In this document: positions 17,176 through 25,752 of the stretch, one piece after another
Layout of the letters: each line of letters opens with the position of its first letter
Numbering within the stretch: position 1 is the first letter of the stretch
Assembly (NCBI GenBank): GCA_964463425.1
Contig: CAYXBV010000005.1
Coordinates: forward strand, 1 to 53,376
Reading direction: 5' to 3'
Source of the DNA: JAHJHG01 sp964463425
Lineage (GTDB): Bacteria > Patescibacteriota > Microgenomatia > UBA8517
Length of the DNA stretch: 53,376 bases
Position numbers and translations under genes: made by a program
Notes under the pieces: generated by a model
Databases searched by the model: none
What the model was told of the DNA's origin: nothing
Seen by the model: only the letters and a program-made list of their open reading frames with translations

Positions 17176-18280
17176 GTTTTTTAATAAACGTTTCCATTTC
17201 TTTTTTAAATCTCTCTGTCGAAAACTTTTTGGCTTGTTTGAGACAATCTTCTGATTTTATATTACTTTTTTCAAACTTTTTTATTCCTTTTATTAATGAT
17301 ACTGTGCTGGCTTCATCAAAAAAGACACCCGTCTTGCCATCAATAACTGTCTCCATCACCCCACCTGAACGAAAGGCTATAACGGAAGTTCCCGCCGCCA
17401 TAGATTCAACTGGTGTTATTCCAAAATCTTCAAGTTCGGCTGGAAAAATATACGCCTTAGCACCAGCCATTAGTTCCCACTTTTTCTTGTCTGTTACCTC
17501 TCCCATAAACTCAACCGTGGGGCCCGCCATCTTACGCAGCTCGTCCCCATACCCAGCAAAATTTTTACCGAATACCTTTAATGGCAGTTCTAATTCCGTA
17601 CACGCCTTAACAGCCAAATCTACCCTTTTGGGCCTAGCCAGCCTTCCACCGGCAAGATAATAATTTTTCTTTTTTGGTTTTATAAGTTTTTTGGGAATAT
17701 CAACTGGTGGATAAATTACTTTTGCTTTCCTTCTATAGAATTTTTCAATTCTAGCGGCCACCTCTTTTGAGTTCGCCAATACAAAATCTGGCCTTTGAGC
17801 AGCCTTAAAATCAGCCATTCTAAGAAAATGCATGGGGATTTTACCTAACACATATAATCCCTTTTTCCACCATGCATCTTGCCAAGAAGCAGCCGTTGGA
17901 TATCCATATAAATATCTGGGTGGCGTGTGGTAGTAACAAACATGCAGTGTTTTGGGGCCAACATTAATAAAGTTTGGGCTTGTATAAGTTCCTGCTGCCG
18001 AGACAATAACGACATCATATTCTTTTAAATTCATTGATTTAAAAATCAAAGGACCAATGAACCTGAATGGGCTCAATAGCTTTCCCTTCATGGGAATATA
18101 TTGCAAAAATGAAGGCTTCACATTCCATTTTTCAACTCTTTTCCTGTGTGGACCTAAAAATCTAGGAATAAAAACAGTCGTATAGATTGGAGCCTTAGGC
18201 CAAATCTCATGTAAAGCCTCTAGTACCCTTTCCGCTCCCCCATACTCTTTTAGATAATCATGAACTAAGGCTATCTTCAT
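17168..18280 (-). CDS. Glycosyltransferase family 4-like (GT-B fold)
   Basis: The 370-residue protein begins with MKIALVHDYLKEYGGAERVLEAL, the N-terminal nucleotide-sugar enzyme motif of GT4 proteins. It carries the C-terminal donor-binding block FPAELEDFGITPVESMAAGTSVIAFRSGG with the E-x7-E signature. It probably adds a sugar, often mannose or glucose, to a cell-surface glycan or lipid. The acceptor is unknown. It lies oddly between two DNA-repair genes (exonuclease 4 bases upstream, fpg overlapping by 8 bases), which shows operon packing rather than shared function. Confidence 0.9.
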   Translation of the reverse strand: MKIALVHDYLKEYGGAERVLEALHEIWPKAPIYTTVFIPRFLGPHRKRVEKWNVKPSFLQYIPMKGKLLSPFRFIGPLIFKSMNLKEYDVVIVSAAGTYTSPNFINVGPKTLHVCYYHTPPRYLYGYPTAASWQDAWWKKGLYVLGKIPMHFLRMADFKAAQRPDFVLANSKEVAARIEKFYRRKAKVIYPPVDIPKKLIKPKKKNYYLAGGRLARPKRVDLAVKACTELELPLKVFGKNFAGYGDELRKMAGPTVEFMGEVTDKKKWELMAGAKAYIFPAELEDFGITPVESMAAGTSVIAFRSGGVMETVIDGKTGVFFDEASTVSLIKGIKKFEKSNIKSEDCLKQAKKFSTERFKKEMETFIKKHA

Positions 18281-18284
18281 CGTT

Positions 18285-19184
18285 TTATAAAAGACTCATT
18301 TGTTTTTCTTTATTTATTTCTTCTTCCACTTTGTTTGCCCTTTTTGCTAATGTCTTAAAACCATATTCTGCAAAAAGATCCATTGCGTTTTTGTTGTTTA
18401 CTTTCCATTTTTCAGATTTCTCAACATCTAGCTTAACAGGAACGTTAGTGACTATTACTGCTAATTTTTGAGAGATCATAGCCAAATCTTTTCCTTCTTT
18501 TAATTTCTTAGCAGTACTTTCTTGTATCTTATCTATATTTTTATAAATATTCTCGACTGTTTTATATTCTGATAATAATTTCGTGGCCGTTATGGGACCA
18601 ACACCAGGAACTCCAGGATAATTATCTGAAGGGTCTCCAACCAATGCCTTGTAATCATCAACTTGATTTGGTCTTACTCCCAACTTTTCAAAAACATCTT
18701 CTTCTTCCATTAACCTTGCATCCGATAAGCCTCTCACCGGTAAATATACTTTTGTTATTTTATTTACTAGCTGCAAAATATCTTTGTCTCCGGTCACGAT
18801 AATAACCTCTTTCATCTTTTTTTCTGCCTGTTTTGCTAATGTACCAATGACATCATCCGCCTCAAAACCAGCCTTGTCATAAAATGGAATACCTAAAGAA
18901 TCAACTACTCTTCGAGCCTTCTCAAACTGAGAAATTAAACTTTTGTCTGTTTCTGGTCGATGAGCTTGATACTTCTTATATATTTTATGTCTGAATGTTG
19001 GTTCTTTCCTATCAAAGGCAACAACAATATGAGTGGGTTTTAAATCTTGAATAACTCTCAACAACATTGAAACAAATCCATAAACAGCATTAATAGGCTC
19101 GCCCCTCTTGGTAGTTAAAGGAGGAAGAGCGTGGTAGGCTCGATGAAGAATAGCGTTACCGTCAATTAAAATTAATTTACTCAC
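18285..19184 (-). CDS. Stand-alone 5'-3' exonuclease (Pol I N-terminal domain type)
   Basis: The 299-residue protein matches the FEN-like 5'-nuclease domain of DNA polymerase I: ILIDGNAILHRAYHAL, VAFDRKEPTFRH, the acidic cluster AGFEADDVIGTLA and VTGDKDILQLV, then the helix-hairpin-helix GDPSDNYPGVPGVGPITATKLL. It would remove flaps or RNA primers. No polymerase domain follows, so it acts as a separate protein. The start is GTG at 19184 (the reading MSKLILID). It is followed by a glycosyltransferase after 4 bases. Confidence 0.93.
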   Translation of the reverse strand: MSKLILIDGNAILHRAYHALPPLTTKRGEPINAVYGFVSMLLRVIQDLKPTHIVVAFDRKEPTFRHKIYKKYQAHRPETDKSLISQFEKARRVVDSLGIPFYDKAGFEADDVIGTLAKQAEKKMKEVIIVTGDKDILQLVNKITKVYLPVRGLSDARLMEEEDVFEKLGVRPNQVDDYKALVGDPSDNYPGVPGVGPITATKLLSEYKTVENIYKNIDKIQESTAKKLKEGKDLAMISQKLAVIVTNVPVKLDVEKSEKWKVNNKNAMDLFAEYGFKTLAKRANKVEEEINKEKQMSLL

Positions 19185-19208
19185 AAAAATATTGTAATTA
19201 ATACTTCC

Positions 19209-21092
19209 CTATTTGTTGACTTTTTTGCCAACAATTTTTTCGAAATCATCTCTATCTAAAGTTTCTTTTTTAAGTAACGCCTTGCCAACTTTTTCGATGG
19301 TTTTTTTCTTTGCTTTAATAATCGATATCGCCTCTTTGTGGCACTTTTCAACAATCATTTTGATTTCACCATCAACCTTCTCCTGCATGGCTGGCGACAC
19401 TTTGGCTGGCTCGTACCAGCTTTGTCCACCCATCTCGTCAAAACTTGTCTGGGGTCCTAAATTAATTGGCCCAAGAGAGCTCATACCAAAACTGACAACC
19501 ATTGCTCTTGCTAATTTTGTTGCCTGTTCGATATCGCTAGAGGCCCCCGATGTCATTTCGTTAAACATCTCTTCTTCAGCTGCTCTTCCACCCAACATAG
19601 CTGTAATTTGATTTAACATCCTACTTTTTGTCTCGTGCACTCTGTCTCCTGCCGGAGGAATAAAGGTGTGCCCTAAACTCATTCCCCTAGCCACAATTGA
19701 AATTCTTTGTACGGGGTCCATTTTAGGCAGGGAGTGAGTGACAATAGCGTGTCCAGCTTCATGGTATGCCGTTATCTTCCTGTCTTCATCGCTTTGAAGC
19801 CTCTTTTTAGCTGGACCCAGTTTTACCTTAGTAGCCGCTTCTTCTATGTCTTCTGCCTTAATTGTTGTTTGTAAGTTTCTTGCAGCAGATATGGCCGCTT
19901 CGTTCAGCATGTTTTCAAGGTCTGCACCTGAAAAACCAACTGTTCTGTCGGCAATACCACTCCATTTAATACCCTTGGTAAACTTCTTTCCCCTCGCATG
20001 AATCTTAAGTATTGCCTCTCTGCCTACTTTGTCTGGCATGTCAAGCATTACCCTTCGATCAAATCTTCCTGGCCTTAAAAGAGCTGGGTCTAATAGATCG
20101 CCCCTGTTAGTTGCGGCAATAATCATAACGTTATCGTTTGGAGTAAATCCATCCATCTCAACCAAAATTTGGTTTAGGGTTTGTTCTCGCTCATCATGTC
20201 CCCCAACAAAACCTCTACCTCTCTGTCTCCCAATTGCGTCAATTTCATCAATAAAAATTATTGAAGGGGCTTGTGCTTTTGCTTGAGCAAACAAATCTCG
20301 AACACGCGAAGCGCCTACACCAACCAACATCTCCATAAATTCACTTCCAGCCATGCTGAAAAACGGAACACCTGTTTCTCCAGCAACAGCCCTGGCTAAT
20401 AAAGTCTTTCCTACTCCAGCAGGACCAAATAATATCGCTCCCTTAGGTGTACGAGCACCAATTTTCCTATATTTTGCCGGGTTTTTTAAAAAATCTACAA
20501 CTTCTTCCAGTTCTTTTTTGGCTTCATCAACTCCAGCTACATCTTTAAACGTTACTGATTGTTTTCCTTTTGCAAAAATTTTTGCCTTTGAACGCCCAAA
20601 GGAAAAAATATCTTGAGCCCCCTTTGATTGGGCTTTAATGATAAAAAAGAAAAAAGCGGCCATTAATCCAATTGGTAGCAAAATGCTTAAAATATTCCCA
20701 ATCGCCTTTGTTACACTCTGATCAACGACGTCATAATTCACTGATCCAGGTTCAATATCGGATTTTTCAAGAAGGTCTGCGAAGCTCTGGTCTTGTTCTT
20801 TGATAGCTGTTTTTATTTCCTCATTTTTATAAGTTAGAGTTAGTTTCTCGTTTTCAATAATAACTTTCTCAACTTTATCTTCCTTTATATCAATCATCGC
20901 TTGAGAAATTTCAACTTTCGGGATTAGCCCTTCTCCACCAAATAATGAAAGAATAAAAGGCAAAAAGAACATGATAAGAAGCCCTATCATAATCAATTTC
21001 CAAAAATTCAATTGGATTTTAAATTCAAAACGCCTTTTACCAGGCAATCGAATATACTTTGTTTTCTTTTTTGTTTTCTTAGCGTTAGTCAT
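19209..21092 (-). CDS. ftsH: ATP-dependent zinc metalloprotease FtsH
   Basis: This membrane-anchored AAA+ protease degrades damaged membrane and regulatory proteins. Two membrane segments (about 31-51 and 132-152) flank an extracytoplasmic domain. Then come Walker A GPAGVGKT (223-230, Ala where Pro is usual and Val for Thr), Walker B IIFIDE (278-283), the SRH ATNRGDLLDPALLRPGRFDR, and the zinc site HEAGH (444-448). The length of 627 is typical. A TATAAT promoter lies just upstream. Confidence 0.97.
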   Translation of the reverse strand: MTNAKKTKKKTKYIRLPGKRRFEFKIQLNFWKLIMIGLLIMFFLPFILSLFGGEGLIPKVEISQAMIDIKEDKVEKVIIENEKLTLTYKNEEIKTAIKEQDQSFADLLEKSDIEPGSVNYDVVDQSVTKAIGNILSILLPIGLMAAFFFFIIKAQSKGAQDIFSFGRSKAKIFAKGKQSVTFKDVAGVDEAKKELEEVVDFLKNPAKYRKIGARTPKGAILFGPAGVGKTLLARAVAGETGVPFFSMAGSEFMEMLVGVGASRVRDLFAQAKAQAPSIIFIDEIDAIGRQRGRGFVGGHDEREQTLNQILVEMDGFTPNDNVMIIAATNRGDLLDPALLRPGRFDRRVMLDMPDKVGREAILKIHARGKKFTKGIKWSGIADRTVGFSGADLENMLNEAAISAARNLQTTIKAEDIEEAATKVKLGPAKKRLQSDEDRKITAYHEAGHAIVTHSLPKMDPVQRISIVARGMSLGHTFIPPAGDRVHETKSRMLNQITAMLGGRAAEEEMFNEMTSGASSDIEQATKLARAMVVSFGMSSLGPINLGPQTSFDEMGGQSWYEPAKVSPAMQEKVDGEIKMIVEKCHKEAISIIKAKKKTIEKVGKALLKKETLDRDDFEKIVGKKVNK

Positions 21093-21105
21093 AACTTGCT
21101 TTGGA

Positions 21106-21134
21106 ATTATACCATCAGACCATCTCGAGGTTAA
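21106..21134 (-). promoter_or_regulatory. Promoter of ftsH
   Basis: On the minus strand TTAACC (21134-21129), a 17-base spacer and a perfect TATAAT (21111-21106) with an extended TGG in front. The ftsH ATG follows 13 bases after the -10 box, implying a 5' leader of only about six bases. Confidence 0.65.
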
Positions 21135-21137
21135 TAC

Positions 21138-21500
21138 TTAGTGTACTCGAGTTCCGTTTGGAACTTTTTTATCTAGAGAAAATATAACAGGAGGTGTTTC
21201 TTCGTCATCTTTGGGAACAGCCATGATCATCATCCCCTCGCTATAATTTTGCTTTCCATTCTCCTTCGGTCCCATTTTCTTAGGTTCAAGATTGACAACA
21301 AAAGGAAACTGCTTGTCCTCTAATTCACTCGGTTTAAAAAATTTCATGATACCGGCAAATATTATTTTTTCGCCCAGTTCTTTACCAAAATCAACTTTAA
21401 GCTTAATAACCCAATGGCTCCACTCAGGCACCTCAGCTTCAATAATCGTGCCTATTCTTATATCTAATTTTTGAAAATCTTCAAATGCAATATTTTCCAT
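21138..21500 (-). CDS. tRNA-binding OB-fold protein (CsaA / MetRS beta-subunit type)
   Basis: The 120-residue protein is a single EMAP/Trbp111-type OB fold: FQKLDIRIGTIIEAEVPEW at the start and FVVNLEPKKMGPKENG...SEGMMIMA in the middle. This domain binds the outer corner of tRNA. It occurs at the C-terminus of methionyl-tRNA synthetase, as CsaA, or as a free MetRS beta subunit; here it stands alone. The two CAT-anticodon tRNA genes directly upstream on the same strand make a role with MetRS attractive, but this is inference. Confidence 0.85.
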   Translation of the reverse strand: MENIAFEDFQKLDIRIGTIIEAEVPEWSHWVIKLKVDFGKELGEKIIFAGIMKFFKPSELEDKQFPFVVNLEPKKMGPKENGKQNYSEGMMIMAVPKDDEETPPVIFSLDKKVPNGTRVH

Positions 21501-21580
21501 CTTGTTTGGTTTTAAATATTATTTTTTCCTCAATTTAATAACACGGAGAGTCTGAACAAATACCGGTTTTACTCCCTCTG

Positions 21581-21653
21581 TGCCAACGGGTGGAGTCGAA
21601 CCACCGACCTATCGCTTATGAAACGATTGCTCTAACCACTGAGCTACGTTGGC
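21581..21653 (-). tRNA. tRNA-Met, elongator type (anticodon CAT)
   Basis: The minus-strand cloverleaf has acceptor GCCAACG/CGTTGGC, D arm TAGCTCAGTGGTTAGAGCA, anticodon stem ATCGT/GCGAT with loop TTCATAA, T loop TTCGACT and discriminator A. The paired 1-72 position and lack of three G-C pairs in the anticodon stem argue against an initiator. The D-arm and acceptor pattern (A-T pairs at 4-69 and 5-68) resemble elongator methionine tRNA. Confidence 0.9.
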
Positions 21654-21677
21654 ATGATTCACTAAGCTCGTTTTATG

Positions 21678-21747
21678 TTGCGGAGCCGGGAGTCGAACCC
21701 GGTCTGCGAGATTATGAGCCTCGCGTGCATCCGTACACTACCCCGCA
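21678..21747 (-). tRNA. tRNA with CAT anticodon (Met-like; identity uncertain)
   Basis: The minus-strand cloverleaf has acceptor TGCGGGG/CTCCGCA (one G-T pair), a short D arm (GTGT/GCAC), anticodon stem CGAGG/TCTCG with loop CTCATAA, T arm CCGGG-TTCGACT-CCCGG and discriminator A. It lacks the 1-72 mismatch and the three G-C anticodon-stem pairs of initiator tRNAs, so it could be a second methionine tRNA or a lysidine-type tRNA-Ile(CAT). The acceptor lacks the C4-G69/C5-G68 pairs of E. coli tRNA-Ile2. Confidence 0.85.
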
Positions 21748-21813
21748 CGTATTAGCCTTGCTATATTACCAAATTCGAGGCCAACTAACAAGTTCCGAGA
21801 AGGTAGAAAGTCT

Positions 21814-22203
21814 TTAAAAAAACAACTTAAACCACTTTTTCCAATTAGGATCTGGCAATATTTCTTCTTCCTTTTCGTCCCTGGGGGCAAGCTTTTTGAT
21901 TGTTTCTTCGTCAGGGAGAACAATAATTGTTTCACCCTCCTTAGCTAAGCCCAGTTTGTCTCTCAATTGCCCTTCAACAAACTCTTCACTTTTAAATATT
22001 TCTACTCTCTGGCTAAGTTTTTCGTTTTCTTTTCGTATTTCCTCTATATATGCCTCCTTTTCCTTTAGCCTCTCCTTTGCTTCTTGAACTTTCGCTATAT
22101 TTCTAATCAATGAAACCAGCATCAAAAGTGAAATAACTATATAAACTATATTTAAGTAGGTTTTTAAACCCGCTTTTGTTTTTGATATTAATTTGTCAAA
22201 CAT
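21814..22203 (-). CDS. Septum formation initiator (FtsB/DivIC family)
   Basis: The 129-residue protein has a short cytoplasmic start, one transmembrane helix (about residues 17-34), then a coiled coil (VQEAKERLKEKEAYIEEIRKENEKLSQRVE) and the family's tail FVEGQLRDKLGLAKEGETIIVLP. FtsB/DivIC proteins join FtsL/FtsQ at the division site. The charged C-terminal end (RDEKEEEILPDPNWKKWFKLFF) is longer than in E. coli FtsB. It is divergent from the recombinase gene. Confidence 0.88.
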   Translation of the reverse strand: MFDKLISKTKAGLKTYLNIVYIVISLLMLVSLIRNIAKVQEAKERLKEKEAYIEEIRKENEKLSQRVEIFKSEEFVEGQLRDKLGLAKEGETIIVLPDEETIKKLAPRDEKEEEILPDPNWKKWFKLFF

Positions 22204-22271
22204 TTTTGTTTTTGTATTAATTGTCTCCTGAGATCAAAATCGCTCTCTGTAGGCTTGTAGCTTATAATATG

Positions 22272-22299
22272 TTGACCTTTCACAAAATTGTGCTATTAT
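22272..22299 (+). promoter_or_regulatory. Promoter of the Xer-like recombinase gene
   Basis: TTGACC (22272-22277), a 16-base spacer and TATTAT (22294-22299) with an extended TGC in front. The ATG at 22350 lies about 45 bases downstream and has no clear Shine-Dalgarno. Confidence 0.55.
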
Positions 22300-22349
22300 A
22301 TAACCCGATAATCTAAATCGCGCTTGCCCATAACTATCATTTTAATATT

Positions 22350-23213
22350 ATGACACAAGATACATTTAAGAACCTGTTACCCAAGTTTATCAAAGCTTTG
22401 GAAGAAAAGGGTCGATCCCCGTCGACTATTCTTGCATATAGAGCTGACTTGGAACAACTTATTGGTTTTCTACAAGGAAAAAACAAGGTTTTAACTGGCG
22501 ACGCTAGGCCAGCCGACATTGAAGCTTTCCGAGATTCTTTATTGGCTCAAAAATACACCCCCAAAACTGTATCCAGAAAACTAAATGCTGTAAAAACATT
22601 TTTTAGATGGCTTGTTTCTGAAAAGCTTGTTGCCACAGATTCATCCGTTGATGTTGCTCATCCAAAAATTGAACCTTCCGTTCCTAAATTCTTATCCCCC
22701 ATCGAATATCGATCTCTTAGAGACGTTGTTCGAGGAGATGACAGAATTGCCGCGATTGTTGAAATTATATTACAAGTTGGATTGAGAATTTCTGAAATTG
22801 CAAGCCTAAAAATTGCCAATATTAAGAATGAGAAAGTAAAAATTGAGGCCTATGCAACCCAACCAGAAAGGACTATTCCTTTTAATAAACCAGCAAAAGA
22901 TGCACTAGAAAGATATTTGAAATTACGACCTAAAACAGATTCTCCTTATGTTTTTGTAAGTAAAAATGGCAATCCTTTGGCAGTAAGAAATATTCGAGCT
23001 GCTATCGACAGATATATGCAAAGGGCAGAAGTTCCAGGATATTCTGTTAACGATTTAAGAACAACTTTTCTTGTTGAAAACTTAAAAGCAGGAGTTGATT
23101 TAATATTGCTTTCTCAAGTAATTGGACACAAGAGATTATCTACCACAGAAAGATATCTTGAATTAGCTGAGGTAAAAGAACCTGGAAAAAAGCAGGTTTT
23201 GGAAGAGCTTTAA
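22350..23213 (+). CDS. Xer-like tyrosine recombinase with a degenerate catalytic set
   Basis: The 287-residue protein has an N-terminal SAM-like core-binding domain (about 5-95) and a C-terminal tyrosine recombinase domain. Catalytic Arg146 (GLRISEIASL), Arg247 (NDLR), His260 (VIGHKR) and the nucleophile Tyr269 (TTERYLEL) are present. The first His of the HxxR box is Asn244, and no Lys is seen in the beta-hairpin where one is expected (EAYATQPERTIPF). It could be the chromosome-dimer resolvase of this lineage or a divergent integrase. It lies between tRNA genes, but no flanking att repeats were seen. Confidence 0.85.
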   Translation: MTQDTFKNLLPKFIKALEEKGRSPSTILAYRADLEQLIGFLQGKNKVLTGDARPADIEAFRDSLLAQKYTPKTVSRKLNAVKTFFRWLVSEKLVATDSSVDVAHPKIEPSVPKFLSPIEYRSLRDVVRGDDRIAAIVEIILQVGLRISEIASLKIANIKNEKVKIEAYATQPERTIPFNKPAKDALERYLKLRPKTDSPYVFVSKNGNPLAVRNIRAAIDRYMQRAEVPGYSVNDLRTTFLVENLKAGVDLILLSQVIGHKRLSTTERYLELAEVKEPGKKQVLEEL

Positions 23214-23306
23214 GTTATCTGCGTACGAATCACCCCTATTTAATCTTTCTTATCTTGAAATTTTTATTCCCCGAGGTTTTTTGCTATTTGACCACCCTGT
23301 TGTGAG

Positions 23307-23379
23307 TGGGCCGAGAAGGGTTCGAACCTTCGACCCCCGACTTATAAGATCGGTGCTCTAACCGCTGAGCTATCGGCCC
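23307..23379 (-). tRNA. tRNA-Ile (anticodon TAT)
   Basis: The minus-strand cloverleaf has acceptor GGGCCGA/TCGGCCC, D arm TAGCTCAGCGGTTAGAGCA, anticodon stem CCGAT/GTCGG with loop CTTATAA (anticodon TAT), T arm GAAGG-TTCGAAC-CCTTC and discriminator A. It reads AUA directly. Most bacteria instead read AUA with a lysidine-modified CAT tRNA made by TilS. Confidence 0.92.
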
Positions 23380-23417
23380 TAACTGAGGCTAGATTATACC
23401 ATTATGAAGAACGACTA

Positions 23418-25751
23418 TCAAAGTTTTGCGCGCCTAATTACCTCTGCCTCAACCAGGCGGACATCTTTACCATATTTTAATCTGCTCATTTCTCTAATTA
23501 TCTCTGACACTCTTTTGTTCATCGTGTTTTCCTGTTTTTCCATATCCTTGGTTAGATCCATTGAAAATGGAGGTACTGGTTCATTCTTAACCGTTGTCTT
23601 TGTATAAACATGGTATCTCTCTATATTCAAAAGATCTTCTTCTGTAAAAATAGGCGTAAATTCATGAGCCAAATAACCAGCGTCAGTTACTCCCACCCTA
23701 AAACATGCGATTGTACCAACGTTTCCAAATATGGCATTTTTTAACTCTTCTTCAACTTGACCAATAAACTGATTCGCCACAACAAGATTCAGGCGATATT
23801 TTCTGGCCTCAGAAAGTATTTGAGCAAAGTCTGGTGTAGCAAAATTCTGAAACTCATCAACGTATAAATAGAAGTCTTTACGATCTTCTTCCGGCATGTC
23901 TTGGCGACTCATGGCTGCCATCAAAAGTCTTGGTACTAATATTAACCCCAAGAAATTGGAGTTCTCCTCCCCTATCTCTCCCTTGGCTAAATTAATGAGG
24001 AGGATTTTTTGATTGTCCATTATTTCTCTAAATGAAAACGCACTTTTTGATTGACCAATAATGTTTCTCACCATCTTATTTGTAACAAAGCGGCCAAACT
24101 TAGAGACAATATAGTCCAAAACTTCAGATTTGTGAAAGTCTGCAGTTTGGGCAATTTGATCTGTCCAATAGCGCCTAATGATTGGGTCTTTGACCTTGGG
24201 GAGCAATTCTTGAACATATTTCGAATCTGTTAACACCCTTACCACTTCAACAAAAGTAGCCCCTTCATCACACATTACGGTGAGCATGGCATTTCTAACA
24301 GCATGTTCAAACCTTGGGCCGACAATACCCGTTTTATAAGGATCGAAAAGCTTATACATCATATTTATGATGGCCGTTGCTACAAAGTGTTTTTGATCTT
24401 CTGTTTGAGCCTCAAGTAAGTTCAGCCCCATTGGTCGATCGGTGTCTGAAGGGTTAAAATAAATAACGTCTTCTGCTCTCTCTGGTGGAATCATCTGTAA
24501 AATATCTTTTACAGCATCACCGTGAGGATCCATGAAACAGAGTCCTTTACCTTCTCTGATGTCTTGCATTATTAAATCTTTAAGCATTTCTGTCTTGCCT
24601 GTTCCTGTTTTCCCAATGATATACATGTGGCGACGCCTGTCGTCCTCTGAGATAAAGACGGGTCGTTTTACCCCTCGGTAGGTGCTCGTTCCCATAAAAA
24701 GACCCTCAGAAGGTATTTCTGACGGTGCTGGAGCTGTCTTTGCATAAAGCCAAAAAATATGTGCTGTTGTTACCTGTTTATTGGGAAAATGATAAACAGT
24801 GGCTAATTCTTCTGAATTTAATATTGTTGGCCTATTGCCAAATAGGTGAAACATTGGTTGATATCTATATAGAAAATCTTCTACGAATGAGGCTTTTCTT
24901 CTAATCTTTCTCCCCTTAAAACCGTTTAATTCACCAGAAAACTGCTCAAAGCCTCCCATGATGTTCGATAAGTGTGCCTTCGCGCTCGGCATATCTTTCG
25001 CAACAGAAATTATTCTTATCGATGTTTCAAATCCTGATTTCCCACTTTTGCTCTCAACCCCTTCTAATGTTTTCGCCGAAACTGAAAACTTGGCATTTTC
25101 TGGGTCTGATTCCTGCTTCTTTGTGTCTGAAATAAACTTACCTGCTTCCTTTTGCCAAGAAGGTTTTGCTGGAGAAATTAATATCTGGACAGCGGCCGCT
25201 TCTCCTTCTCCCATTTTTGCCAACGCCGAAGTAATCGCTGCTAAAGGATCTGTTGGTAAATCTCTAAATGTTTTAATGGGATAAAAATTGCTACGTCTCA
25301 ATTGTAGCGATTTATAGGCAACTTTTCCTTCTTCTGTGAAAATATTGTACTCGGGGACTTCTGTAATTTCTGCATCTGGGTACGCACCATGAACCTGTTT
25401 CTCAACTAAGTCCTTTAGCTTATTTGGAGCCCAAATATAGAACTTAATCTCTTCTTGTTTGGCAACCATTTCGAACGAGACCGTTGGTTGAACTGAAAAC
25501 TTTTGTTTCCATCCTCCTTTTTTGATTGTGTAAAGGGAAGCAAGTAATTGCTCCATGGCGTCAATCTTTATTTCATTGCCGCGCGGTACAGCCACTTGAA
25601 GTAATGTGGATTCAATCGATCTCTCTTCCCTACCTCTCCATCTATATAGTGTAAAAAATAAATAACCTATTCCCACTAATAATAGTAGTCCTAAACAAAT
25701 CAGCACCATGCCGATAATAATTGCGTTAAGATTTATAGCTGCTATTGGCAT
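23418..25751 (-). CDS. TraG/VirD4-like (DUF87-type) membrane-anchored ATPase
   Basis: The 777-residue protein starts with a membrane segment (about 10-35), followed by a long middle domain and a FtsK/VirD4/VirB4-like motor. Walker A is GKTGTGKTE (380-388), Walker B is FYLYVDEFQNF (about 627-637), and the motor ends in a TraG-C-like block (LVVANQFIGQVEEELKNAIFGNVGT). Such proteins couple DNA or protein substrates to type IV secretion machines. No other conjugation, VirB or relaxase gene is nearby, so transport partner and substrate are unknown; a DNA-uptake or pilus-linked role is possible. A small partner gene precedes it by one base. Confidence 0.87.
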   Translation of the reverse strand: MPIAAINLNAIIIGMVLICLGLLLLVGIGYLFFTLYRWRGREERSIESTLLQVAVPRGNEIKIDAMEQLLASLYTIKKGGWKQKFSVQPTVSFEMVAKQEEIKFYIWAPNKLKDLVEKQVHGAYPDAEITEVPEYNIFTEEGKVAYKSLQLRRSNFYPIKTFRDLPTDPLAAITSALAKMGEGEAAAVQILISPAKPSWQKEAGKFISDTKKQESDPENAKFSVSAKTLEGVESKSGKSGFETSIRIISVAKDMPSAKAHLSNIMGGFEQFSGELNGFKGRKIRRKASFVEDFLYRYQPMFHLFGNRPTILNSEELATVYHFPNKQVTTAHIFWLYAKTAPAPSEIPSEGLFMGTSTYRGVKRPVFISEDDRRRHMYIIGKTGTGKTEMLKDLIMQDIREGKGLCFMDPHGDAVKDILQMIPPERAEDVIYFNPSDTDRPMGLNLLEAQTEDQKHFVATAIINMMYKLFDPYKTGIVGPRFEHAVRNAMLTVMCDEGATFVEVVRVLTDSKYVQELLPKVKDPIIRRYWTDQIAQTADFHKSEVLDYIVSKFGRFVTNKMVRNIIGQSKSAFSFREIMDNQKILLINLAKGEIGEENSNFLGLILVPRLLMAAMSRQDMPEEDRKDFYLYVDEFQNFATPDFAQILSEARKYRLNLVVANQFIGQVEEELKNAIFGNVGTIACFRVGVTDAGYLAHEFTPIFTEEDLLNIERYHVYTKTTVKNEPVPPFSMDLTKDMEKQENTMNKRVSEIIREMSRLKYGKDVRLVEAEVIRRAKL

Positions 25752-25752
25752 A

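Noticed and set aside
21678..21747. Calling the second CAT tRNA an initiator tRNA
   Set aside because: It lacks the 1-72 mismatch and the three G-C pairs in the anticodon stem and has an elongator-like 11-24 pair.
21581..23379. Integrated mobile element (recombinase flanked by tRNA genes)
   Set aside because: By eye no duplicated tRNA 3' ends or att-like direct repeats were seen, neighbours are housekeeping genes, and the recombinase resembles lineage Xer proteins. A repeat search was not possible.
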